From Chamaea fasciata (Eukaryota > Chordata > Aves > Passeriformes > Sylviidae), in the NCBI GenBank assembly GCA_029207755.1, contig JARCOQ010000006.1:65818093-65882092 (forward strand): DNA of 64,000 nt, read 5' to 3'. The notes beneath the pieces are model-generated. The model made no database searches and was not told where the DNA came from. It saw only the letters and a list, made by a program, of their open reading frames with translations. Shown here piece by piece: positions 1 to 9,021 of the stretch. The translations under genes and the position numbers were made by a program. The number at the start of each line of letters is the position of its first letter. Within the stretch, counting starts at the first letter, position 1.

Positions 1-908
1 TGTAAAGCTGTATTAAGGCCAAATTAAATTCAAATCTGTGGGTTCATTTTCCTCTTAGGCTTTATTCCTCGTTTGTTTGAGAGAGCTGGTGAGTCTTTTA
101 GGACTCATGGTACCTTGGTTCCCTTTCAGAATGGAACAAATCTGAGACTTTTCCAGCCAGTTTTTCTTTAAATACCACGAGTTTTCATTCCCCTTTCATT
201 TAAAATACTTCCACAATTTAATATGAAATGCTGGGTAGCAAAACCGGTAGCACTTCCAGACAGAAAGAAGTATGTTGTGTGTAACTCCAAATGTGAATTC
301 TCCTTGCAAAGTGATGGCTTTCCACTGAGGTGGATCAAACAGATGCTCAGTTGGATGCTGGTGCTGAAGCACTTTTCTCTTGTGGCTTGAGTGTCTGATG
401 GCAACAGCCTGAGATTTTAATAGCAGAAAGAAGGGATTTCCTACTAACCTTCCCCGGAGAACTGTCACTTGTACAGTCTTTTCCAGCCTCGTGTAGTCTG
501 ACCTGCATCTTCTCCAAAACTTGGTCAATTTTTAAATACTTTATAAACTTTTTGTGTACCATTTGCAGAGAACAGGAGGGTGCTGGCTATTTTTTTCACA
601 AAATACACGCTGCTCTGTGAGTGAGGTGGTCCTCCGTTCTCCCCAGAGCAACCTTTACCTGTCAGCTCTGCTGCTTCTCAAGGATGGGATGCTGGTGCTG
701 GTGTGGATAAACAGATTTTCTCCCATTTTCAGCACAGGTGATGGAGGGAGAGGAGCTGTTGGCCAAGAGCCTCATGGTGCCAGCACCTCCTGACATGCAG
801 GAGCTGAAAAACTAGAGGTTTTGCCCCTTGTTGCATTCAGTGGATTTCTAATTTTACTTCAAGCTAATTGCTTCCTCGTCCTGGGAGGTGCCAGGGAGAT
901 GCCCAAGG
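1..908. other. Gene-free proximal part of the unit (described for unit 1)
   Basis: No gene is supported here, and the same sequence recurs in every unit. Short open frames on both strands (up to 110 codons) have no recognisable domain. Splice-like sites are present: a plus-strand acceptor ending at 58, followed by an open frame from 61 to a TAA at 169-171 that could be a terminal exon, and a minus-strand donor-like AAG/GTTAGT near 450. No partner exons could be identified, so these remain signals only. The part downstream of about 200 is AT-rich with no repeat family that I recognise. Confidence 0.5.
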
Positions 909-1210
909 GGACACAAGGACAAAGATTTTAGCAGGGTCTATTGCCATAAGACAAGGGGTGTTGGTTTTAAACTGGAGGAGGGATGATTCAAATGAGCTTC
1001 AAGGAAGAAATTTTTTATCAATGAGGGTGATAAAAATGCTGTGGTCTCTGCCACAGGTTGCCCAGAGACGCTGTGGAAACATTCCAGGTTGGATGGGGCT
1101 TGGAACAAGCTGACTAGTTGAAGGTGTCCTTGCTTATTGCAGGGAGGGTGGAAGTAAATGAGATTTAAAGTGTCTCCCAAGCCAAACCATTGTACGATTT
1201 TACGATCATC
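909..1210 (+). mobile_element. CR1 LINE 3' end, unit 1
   Basis: Plus-oriented, 5'-truncated CR1 retrotransposon tail. It shows the conserved CR1 3' landmarks in order: TTTTAGCAGGGTCTATTGCC, AGACAAGGGG, AAGGAAGAAATTTTTTATCA, ATGAGGGTGATA, AGGTTGCCCAGAGACGCTGTGG, a GGTTGGATGGGGCTTGGA block, and terminal degenerate octamers ATTGTACG ATTTTACG. No reverse transcriptase is left. It ends about 95 bp beyond the 3' end of the minus-strand gene, converging on it. The left boundary is approximate. Confidence 0.88.
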
Positions 1211-1304
1211 TCATCCAACTTCACTGCTCCAACATGATTCCCATGAGCATGCAGGAGGCTGGGAAAAGGAATGTGGGCTCTCCCAGTTCAAACAAACAGA
1301 AAAG

Positions 1305-1310
1305 TTTATT
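1305..1310 (-). promoter_or_regulatory. Poly(A) signal overlapping the stop codon, unit 1
   Basis: Minus-strand AATAAA whose internal TAA (1308-1306) is the stop codon of the gene. About 10 nt downstream is a T/G-rich CTGTTTGTTTG, as expected of a downstream element, so the 3' UTR would be only about 10-25 nt. The same arrangement is present in all 14 copies. Confidence 0.6.
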
Positions 1311-2711
1311 TTGATGGCTGAGGGGGACGAGCACCAGAGGGTGATGCTCGTCTGATCCTGCTCTGGTTTTCAGGCCGACTGTACAGCTTTTTCTCCTGCC
1401 GCTGTTGCCGCCGGACGTGTCTCATCCGGATTGGCCCAGGCTGGGAGCGTTTGTCCTTCATGGAGCCAGCGAAGAGCCAGGGTGGTCTGTATGGAGCTGC
1501 TTGTCTGCTGGGTGACTGAGTGTCCTGGGACAGCCCTGGCACCCCCTGAGTGGCGGTGCTGGGGCTGCTGGTCTCAATACTTTGGGCCAGCACATCGTCG
1601 ATTCGGCGACGTTTTGCTGCCGGGCTCCTGAGTGTCTGTGGCTCTGTGACGCCCTCTGGATGGCCTCTCTTCAAGCTCTGCTTTTTGCAGGGGAAGCTGC
1701 TGCTGCTGCTGCTGCTGCTGACCAGCACCACAGCCTGGGACAGCCCTGGCACCCCCTGCGTGGCGGTGCTGGGGCTGCTGGTCTCAATACTTTGGGCGAT
1801 CCGGCGGTGTTTTGCTGCCGGGCTCCTGAGTGTCTGTGGCTCTGTGGCACCCTCTGGATGGCCTCTGTTCAAGCTCTGCTTTTTGCAGGGGAAGCTGCTG
1901 CTGCTGCTGCTTCTGACCAGAACCACACTTTGAGACAGCCCTGGCACCCCCTGAGTGGCGGTGCTGGGGCTGCTGGCCTCAGTATTTTGGGCCAGCACAT
2001 CGTCGATCCGGCGGCGTTTTGCTGCCGGGCTCCTGAGTGACTGTGGCTCTGTGACGCCCTCTGGATGGCCTCTCTTCAAGCTCTGCTTTTTGCAGGGGAA
2101 GCTGCTGCTGCTGCTGCTGCTGACCAGCACCACAGCCTGGGACAGCCCTGGCACCCCCTGAGTGCCGGTGCTGGGGCTGCTGGTCTCAGCACGCAGCAGT
2201 GGCACTCGGTTCAGCCGTATGGGTTTCACTGCCCGGCTGCCCGCGCCTTGTGCTCTCTGTCTCCAGGAACGGCGCCGGGCCTGCTCCGCCCTGGGCTGTT
2301 CCGACAGGCCGCCACTGCTGCTGCTGCTGTTTGGATCTGCACATTGGAGAGAGGAGAGGGCAAGTGGTGTGAGCACCTGCGCAGGGCTCGGGTGATGTCC
2401 GTGCAGGATTGTCCCCAAGGCCTTGCCGGGCTGGCTTAAGGGCAGGGGAGGCATATGTGCCCACAGGCCAGCCTGGCCCCGCTGGCCCAAGAGAGCCAGA
2501 GGGAGTCTACCCTGGGTCGTTGTTGGAGCTCCTGCTTCCCCTTGCTGCAGCTCTTGACCGCTCCCCCACTGCCAGCCGTGGGGAGGGAGATTTTTCTCTC
2601 ACCTTGCTTCTTCCCAGGAGGACACTTCTCAGCAGTGTTGTGCACCATTGTGGATAGGGAGCAGTGCCTGGAAGGTCTGTGCTGCAGGCCTTTCTCCTCC
2701 TGACAAAGCAT
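1306..2711 (-). CDS. Array gene copy 1: repeat-containing basic, probably nuclear protein (two exons)
   Basis: Proposed coding exons are 2711-2603 and 2336-1306 on the minus strand, giving 379 residues. Exon 1 (36 codons plus one base) ends in CAAG/GTGAGA. The 266-bp intron ends in a pyrimidine tract, then GTGCAG at 2337, with a CTCAC branch-like site upstream. The split codon G+AT restores Asp37, so the phases match. Residues 37-85 are Ser/Arg-rich. Residues 86-154, 155-219 and 220-289 are three internal repeats, each with TSSPST, QGVPGLSQ, polyserine, FPCKKQSLKRG and RSPAAKRRRID. Residues 290-307 are a partial fourth and 308-379 a basic tail. PAAKRRRID (140-148, 275-283) resembles the c-Myc nuclear signal PAAKRVKLD; repeat 2 has PAAKHRRIAQ instead. 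A second Met (22) has a better start context (ACAATGG). TAA lies inside AATAAA. Unspliced, exon 2 sits in a 394-residue frame from 2490, whose first 51 residues I consider intronic. Family unknown. Confidence 0.7.
2337..2602 (-). other. Predicted intron of the array gene, unit 1
   Basis: 266-bp GT-AG intron read on the minus strand: donor AAG/GTGAGA at 2602, acceptor CTCTCTCCAATGTGCAG ending at 2337. The removed segment is open in the exon 2 frame back to an ATG at 2490, which makes a read-through frame look like a longer gene. Length and both splice sites are the same in the other 13 copies that I checked. Confidence 0.6.
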
Positions 2712-3289
2712 CCCAGTCCTTGTTTGGACAGAGAGAGAGGCGTTTGTGGTGCCTCAGAGGCACCAGAACTCGCCAGTAGCCTTGGGCAAGCTCCTTCTCC
2801 TCGATCCTGTCCTCAGCTCTGCAAGTTGTGTTGCCACCTTTGTACCTTAGGGCTGGGTGATGATGTCACACTAGTCCCTGTCACCCACTGCCCTAATTCG
2901 GGGAGGCTATCCTTGTGGGTGCTGACAGTGACTTTGTCAATGCCAGGCACGGCTGTAAGGAGAAAAACAGAAATGGGAACAGGTTCATCAACAGGTTGGC
3001 GGGCTTAAGGAGACTTAGGTCTTACTACAGGTCATCAGTGGTGATTAGGTCATACTAACCAGTCCTAATTCATTCTTTTGACAGCTCTAAGAGTACAGTT
3101 GATTGATTCATTCATTCTTTAAAAGAAGAGTTGTTCTTTGATACATTGGGCATATTGCTTGGGTCAGCCTCCTTAAAGGAAAATCAGAGTATTACCTACG
3201 GTCTCAAATGAAGCTTCTGAACCAACTTTAAGTACTCATGTGTTTTTCCCGAAAGATAAAGTCTCTGAGGCCGTGGAAACTTCAGGATT
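2712..3289. other. Upstream region of the array gene (unit 1)
   Basis: This stretch lies 5' of exon 1 on the minus strand. It holds a TGACATCA CRE/ATF-like octamer (2861-2868) and a strong acceptor-like CTGTTTTTCTCCTTACAG ending at 2953 (minus). The latter suggests that a 5' exon may begin at 2952. No TATA box was found close to exon 1. From about 3000 on I see only unassigned AT-rich sequence. Confidence 0.4.
2861..2868 (-). promoter_or_regulatory. CRE/ATF-like octamer upstream of array gene, unit 1
   Basis: TGACATCA on the minus strand, about 150 nt upstream of the first ATG. It differs from the full CRE (TGACGTCA) at one base. A match this short is expected by chance often; its value is only its position and its presence in all units. 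Confidence 0.25.
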
Positions 3290-3573
3290 GGGGTGGGCAA
3301 GCATGGCAGGAATTTGAGAAGATTGGTGCCCTGTAGGCACTGGGGGGCTCTGAAGTCTCCCTGGAGCCTTCTCTTCTCCAGGCTGAACAAGCTCAGCTCT
3401 CTCAGCCCATCTCCAGAGCAGAACTGCTCCAGCCCTTGGATCATGGCTGCAACCCTCCTCTGGAGTCACTCCAGAAGGTCCATGTTTTTTGTTTTGTTTT
3501 GGTTTTTTTTTTTCTTTTTTTTTTAAAATGTGGAGACCCCAGATGTGGGTGCAGAATTACTTTTGGGTTCAGG
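3290..3573 (-). mobile_element. CR1 LINE fragment, unit 1, split by T-rich tract
   Basis: Minus-oriented CR1 piece. Read on the minus strand it contains the CR1 blocks for GAGAGAGCTGAGCTTGTTC, CCTGGAGAAGAGAAGGCTCC and AGGGAGACTTCAGAGCCCC. Upstream of these (higher coordinates) is CTGCACCCACATCTGGGG, also CR1. A T-rich tract at 3485-3524 sits where CR1 normally has about a dozen bases, so it appears to be an expansion inside the element. Both outer boundaries are approximate. Confidence 0.85.
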
Positions 3574-3852
3574 CAAGCGTTTGTTCATCACAGTTACTCC
3601 CACAAGCCAGCCCAGGTGGGAGCAGAGCTCCTTCCACCCCACCCACCCTGTTTCCATCCCTTCTTCAGCACATCCCATGGTGCTTTTTTCTGCTGCTTCC
3701 CAGGAGCTGTTGGCTCTTGCCCTGCCCTGACTGCTGGACCCGTCTGTGGACACTGCACAGCGATCTGTTGCCAGCTCTCTGGATTCTGAAGGAAAACCCA
3801 AGCAAATCTCTGAATCAAAGTAAAGGTGTCTTGCAAACTTAACCTAATCCTT
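3574..3852. other. Unassigned distal part of unit 1
   Basis: I see no gene or known repeat here. Open frames across this stretch on both strands have no recognisable domain. An acceptor-like CTGCTGCTTCCCAG ends near 3703 on the plus strand but has no matching donor. The same sequence recurs in every unit. Confidence 0.4.
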
Positions 3853-4759
3853 TGTAAAGCTGTATTAAGGCCAAATTAAATTCAAATCTGTGGGTTCATT
3901 TTCCTCTTAGGCTTTATTCCTCGTTTGTTTGAGAGAGCTGGTGAGTCTTTTAGGACTCATGGTACCTTGGTTCCCTTTCAGAATGGAACAAATCTGAGAC
4001 TTTTCCAGCCAGTTTTTCTTTAAATACCACGAGTTTTCATTCCCCTTTCATTTAAAATACTTCCACAATTTAATATGAAATGCTGGGTAGCAAAACCGGT
4101 AGCACTTCCAGACAGAAAGAAGTATGTTGTGTGTAACTCCAAATGTGAATTCTCCTTGCAAAGTGATGGCTTTCCACTGAGGTGGATCAAACAGATGCTC
4201 AGTTGGATGCTGGTGCTGAAGCACTTTTCTCTTGTGGCTTGAGTGTCTGATGGCAACAGCCTGAGATTTTAATAGCAGAAAGAAGGGATTTCCTACTAAC
4301 CTTCCCCGGAGAACTGTCACTTGTACAGTCTTTTCCAGCCTCGTGTAGTCTGACCTGCATCTTCTCCAAAACTTGGTCAATTTTTAAATACTTTATAAAC
4401 TTTTTGTGTACCATTTGCAGAGAACAGGAGGGTGCTGGCTATTTTTTTCACAAAATACACGCTGCTCTGTGAGTGAGGTGGTCCTCCGTTCTCCCCAGAG
4501 CAACCTTTACCTGTCAGCTCTGCTGCTTCTCAAGGATGGGATGCTGGTGCTGGTGTGGATAAACAGATTTTCTCCCATTTTCAGCACAGGTGATGGAGGG
4601 AGAGGAGCTGTTGGCCAAGAGCCTCATGGTGCCAGCACCTCCTGACATGCAGGAGCTGAAAAACTAGAGGTTTTGCCCTTGTTGCATTCAGTGGATTTCT
4701 AATTTTACTTCAAGCTAATTGCTTCCTCGTCCTGGGAGGTGCCAGGGAGATGCCCAAGG

Positions 4760-5061
4760 GGACACAAGGACAAAGATTTTAGCAGGGTCTATTGCCATAA
4801 GACAAGGGGTGTTGGTTTTAAACTGGAGGAGGGATGATTCAAATGAGCTTCAAGGAAGAAATTTTTTATCAATGAGGGTGATAAAAATGCTGTGGTCTCT
4901 GCCACAGGTTGCCCAGAGACGCTGTGGAAACATTCCAGGTTGGATGGGGCTTGGAACAAGCTGACTAGTTGAAGGTGTCCTTGCTTATTGCAGGGAGGGT
5001 GGAAGTAAATGAGATTTAAAGTGTCTCCCAAGCCAAACCATTGTACGATTTTACGATCATC
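4760..5061 (+). mobile_element. CR1 LINE 3' end, unit 2
   Basis: Same truncated CR1 tail and same junctions as at 909-1210, so it was amplified with the unit rather than inserted separately. Confidence 0.85.
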
Positions 5062-5156
5062 TCATCCAACTTCACTGCTCCAACATGATTCCCATGAGCA
5101 TGCAGGAGGCTGGGAAAAGGAATGTGGGCTCTCCCAGTTCAAACAAACAGAAAAGT

Positions 5157-6562
5157 TTATTTTGATGGCTGAGGGGGACGAGCACCAGAGGGTGATGCTC
5201 GTCTGATCCTGCTCTGGTTTTCAGGCCGACTGTACAGCTTTTTCTCCTGCCGCTGTTGCCGCCGGACGTGTCTCATCCGGATTGGCCCAGGCTGGGAGCG
5301 TTTGTCCTTCATGGAGCCAGCGAAGAGCCAGGGTGGTCTGTATGGAGCTGCTTGTCTGCTGGGTGACTGAGTGTCCTGGGACAGCCCTGGCACCCCCTGA
5401 GTGGCGGTGCTGGGGCTGCTGGTCTCAATACTTTGGGCCAGCACATCGTCGATTCGGCGACGTTTTGCTGCCGGGCTCCTGAGTGTCTGTGGCTCTGTGA
5501 CGCCCTCTGGATGGCCTCTCTTCAAGCTCTGCTTTTTGCAGGGGAAGCTGCTGCTGCTGCTGCTGCTGCTGACCAGCACCACAGCCTGGGACAGCCCTGG
5601 CACCCCCTGCGTGGCGGTGCTGGGGCTGCTGGTCTCAATACTTTGGGCGATCCGGCGGTGTTTTGCTGCCGGGCTCCTGAGTGTCTGTGGCTCTGTGGCA
5701 CCCTCTGGATGGCCTCTGTTCAAGCTCTGCTTTTTGCAGGGGAAGCTGCTGCTGCTGCTGCTTCTGACCAGAACCACACTTTGAGACAGCCCTGGCACCC
5801 CCTGAGTGGCGGTGCTGGGGCTGCTGGCCTCAGTATTTTGGGCCAGCACATCGTCGATCCGGCGGCGTTTTGCTGCCGGGCTCCTGAGTGACTGTGGCTC
5901 TGTGACGCCCTCTGGATGGCCTCTCTTCAAGCTCTGCTTTTTGCAGGGGAAGCTGCTGCTGCTGCTGCTGCTGACCAGCACCACAGCCTGGGACAGCCCT
6001 GGCACCCCCTGAGTGCCGGTGCTGGGGCTGCTGGTCTCAGCACGCAGCAGTGGCACTCGGTTCAGCCGTATGGGTTTCACTGCCCGGCTGCCCGCGCCTT
6101 GTGCTCTCTGTCTCCAGGAACGGCGCCGGGCCTGCTCCGCCCTGGGCTGTTCCGACAGGCCGCCACTGCTGCTGCTGCTGTTTGGATCTGCACATTGGAG
6201 AGAGGAGAGGGCAAGTGGTGTGAGCACCTGCGCAGGGCTCGGGTGATGTCCGTGCAGGATTGTCCCCAAGGCCTTGCCGGGCTGGCTTAAGGGCAGGGGA
6301 GGCATATGTGCCCACAGGCCAGCCTGGCCCCGCTGGCCCAAGAGAGCCAGAGGGAGTCTACCCTGGGTCGTTGTTGGAGCTCCTGCTTCCCCTTGCTGCA
6401 GCTCTTGACCGCTCCCCCACTGCCAGCCGTGGGGAGGGAGATTTTGCTCTCACCTTGCTTCTTCCCAGGAGGACACTTCTCAGCAGTGTTGTGCACCATT
6501 GTGGATAGGGAGCAGTGCCTGGAAGGTCTGTGCTGCAGGCCTTTCTCCTCCTGACAAAGCAT
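5157..6562 (-). CDS. Array gene copy 2 (379 aa, two exons)
   Basis: Exons 6562-6454 and 6187-5157. The predicted product is identical to copy 1. The only change I noticed inside the gene span is in the intron (GATTTTGCTCTC versus GATTTTTCTCTC near 6445). Three full internal repeats; motif PAAKRRRID in repeats 1 and 3. TAA inside AATAAA at 5156-5161. Confidence 0.7.
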
Positions 6563-7140
6563 CCCAGTCCTTGTTTGGACAGAGAGAGAGGCGTTTGTGG
6601 TGCCTCAGAGGCACCAGAACTCGCCAGTAGCCTTGGGCAAGCTCCTTCTCCTCGATCCTGTCCTCAGCTCTGCAAGTTGTGTTGCCACCTTTGTACCTTA
6701 GGGCTGGGTGATGATGTCACACTAGTCCCTGTCACCCACTGCCCTAATTCGGGGAGGCTATCCTTGTGGGTGCTGACAGTGACTTTGTCAATGCCAGGCA
6801 CGGCTGTAAGGAGAAAAACAGAAATGGGAACAGGTTCATCAACAGGTTGGCGGGCTTAAGGAGACTTAGGTCTTACTACAGGTCATCAGTGGTGATTAGG
6901 TCATACTAACCAGTCCTAATTCATTCTTTTGACAGCTCTAAGAGTACAGTTGATTGATTCATTCATTCTTTAAAAGAAGAGTTGTTCTGTGATACATTGG
7001 GCATATTGCTTGGGTCAGCCTCCTTAAAGGAAAATCAGAGTATTACCTACGGTCTCAAATGAAGCTTCTGAACCAACTTTAAGTACTCATGTGTTTTTCC
7101 CGAAAGATAAAGTCTCTGAGGCCGTGGAAACTTCAGGATT

Positions 7141-7438
7141 GGGGTGGGCAAGCATGGCAGGAATTTGAGAAGATTGGTGCCCTGTAGGCACTGGGGGGCT
7201 CTGAAGTCTCCCTGGAGCCTTCTCTTCTCCAGGCTGAACAAGCTCAGCTCTCTCAGCCCATCTCCAGAGCAGAACTGCTCCAGCCCTTGGATCATGGCTG
7301 CAACCCTCCTCTGGACTCACTCCAGAAGTTCCATGTTTTTGGGTTTTTTTTTTGTTTGTTTTATTTTTTTTTATTTTTTGTTTTTTTTTTTATCCTGGAG
7401 ACCCCAGATGTGGGTGCAGAATTACTTTTGGGTTCAGG
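7141..7438 (-). mobile_element. CR1 LINE fragment, unit 2
   Basis: Same minus-oriented CR1 fragment as in unit 1. The T-rich tract at 7336-7391 is longer and broken by G and A. The block after it begins TATCCTGGAGACC rather than AAAATGTGGAGACC. Confidence 0.85.
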
Positions 7439-8624
7439 CAAGCGTTTGTTCATCACAGTTACTCCCACAAGCCAGCCCAGGTGGGAGCAGAGCTCCTTCC
7501 ACCCCACCCACCCTGTTTCCATCCCTTCTTCAGCACATCCCATGGTGCTTTTTTCTGCTGCTTCCCAGGAGCTGTTGGCTCTTGCCCTGCCCTGACTGCT
7601 GGACCCGTCTGTGGACACTGCACAGCGATCTGTTGCCAGCTCTCTGGATTCTGAAGGAAAACCCAAGCAAATCTCTGAATCAAAGTAAAGGTGTCTTGCA
7701 AACTTAACCTAATCCTTTGTAAAGCTGTATTAAGGCCAAATTAAATTCAAATCTGTGGGTTCATTTTCCTCTTAGGCTTTATTCCTCGTTTGTTTGAGAG
7801 AGCTGGTGAGTCTTTTAGGACTCATGGTACCTTGGTTCCCTTTCAGAATGGAACAAATCTGAGACTTTTCCAGCCAGTTTTTCTTTAAATACCACGAGTT
7901 TTCATTCCCCTTTCATTTAAAATACTTCCACAATTTAATATGAAATGCTGGGTAGCAAAACCGGTAGCACTTCCAGACAGAAAGAAGTATGTTGTGTGTA
8001 ACTCCAAATGTGAATTCTCCTTGCAAAGTGATGGCTTTCCACTGAGGTGGATCAAACAGATGCTCAGTTGGATGCTGGTGCTGAAGCACTTTTCTCTTGT
8101 GGCTTGAGTGTCTGATGGCAACAGCCTGAGATTTTAATAGCAGAAAGAAGGGATTTCCTACTAACCTTCCCCGGAGAACTGTCACTTGTACAGTCTTTTC
8201 CAGCCTCGTCTAGTCTGACCTGCATCTTCTCCAAAACTTGGTCAATTTTTAAATACTTTATAAACTTTTTGTGTACCATTTGCAGAGAACAGGAGGGTGC
8301 TGGCTATTTTTTTCACAAAATACACGCTGCTCTGTGAGTGAGGTGGTCCTCCGTTCTCCCCAGAGCAACCTTTACCTGTCAGCTCTGCTGCTTCTCAAGG
8401 ATGGGATGCTGGTGCTGGTGTGGATAAACAGATTTTCTCCCATTTTCAGCACAGGTGATGGAGGGAGAGGAGCTGTTGGCCAAGAGCCTCATGGTGCCAG
8501 CACCTCCTGACATGCAGGAGCTGAAAAACTAGAGGTTTTGCCCTTGTTGCATTCAGTGGATTTCTAATTTTACTTCAAGCTAATTGCTTCCTCGTCCTGG
8601 GAGGTGCCAGGGAGATGCCCAAGG

Positions 8625-8926
8625 GGACACAAGGACAAAGATTTTAGCAGGGTCTATTGCCATAAGACAAGGGGTGTTGGTTTTAAACTGGAGGAGGGAT
8701 GATTCAAATGAGCTTCAAGGAAGAAATTTTTAATCAATGAGGGTGATAAAAATGCTGTGGTCTCTGCCACAGGTTGCCCAGAGACGCTGTGGAAACATTC
8801 CAGGTTGGATGGGGCTTGGAACAAGCTGACTAGTTGAAGGTGTCCTTGCTTATTGCAGGGAGGGTGGAAGTAAATGAGATTTAAAGTGTCTCCCAAGCCA
8901 AACCATTGTACGATTTTACGATCATC
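8625..8926 (+). mobile_element. CR1 LINE 3' end, unit 3
   Basis: Same CR1 tail as unit 1; AATTTTTAATCAATG replaces AATTTTTTATCAATG. Confidence 0.85.
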
Positions 8927-9021
8927 TCATCCAACTTCACTGCTCCAACATGATTCCCATGAGCATGCAGGAGGCTGGGAAAAGGAATGTGGGCTCTCCC
9001 AGTTCAAACAAACAGAAAAGT

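Larger units (their letters stand above)
1..3852. repeat. Tandem array unit 1 (3852 bp)
   Basis: First of at least 14 head-to-tail units; the phase is arbitrary and set by the recurring TGTAAAGCTGTATTAAGG. Contents: 1-908 unassigned, CR1 tail 909-1210 (+), gene 1306-2711 (-), gene-upstream sequence 2712-3289, CR1 fragment 3290-3573 (-), unassigned 3574-3852. Private differences from the other units include one extra C in the run near 830 and TTTGATAC instead of CTGTGATAC near 3140. The array extends left of the window, so this is not necessarily the true first unit. Confidence 0.95.
3853..7717. repeat. Tandem array unit 2 (3865 bp)
   Basis: Direct repeat of unit 1 in the same orientation. 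The 13-bp length gain over unit 1 is mostly in the T-rich tract (7336-7391). Its gene encodes the same exon 1 and exon 2 products as units 1 and 3, so units 1-3 form one sequence type. Confidence 0.95.

Noticed and set aside
59..129. A 30-nt micro-exon (59-88) followed by a 41-bp intron
   Set aside because: CTG/GTGAGT at 88 and CTTTCAG at 129 look like splice sites, but 41 bp is too short for a normal vertebrate intron, and the frame is open straight through.
1582..2040. Plus-strand open frames opposite exon 2 (127-152 codons, Leu- or Ala-rich)
   Set aside because: They are the antisense of the AGC-run repeats: CTG read as Leu or GCT as Ala. They change length and break with each repeat variant, while the minus frame is kept in all 14 copies.
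1306..2490. Single-exon 394-residue reading of the gene starting at 2490
   Set aside because: Its first 51 codons fall in a convincing GT-AG intron and vary between copies, while the alternative exon 1 is invariant and joins in phase. Without cDNA the single-exon reading is not excluded, only less likely.
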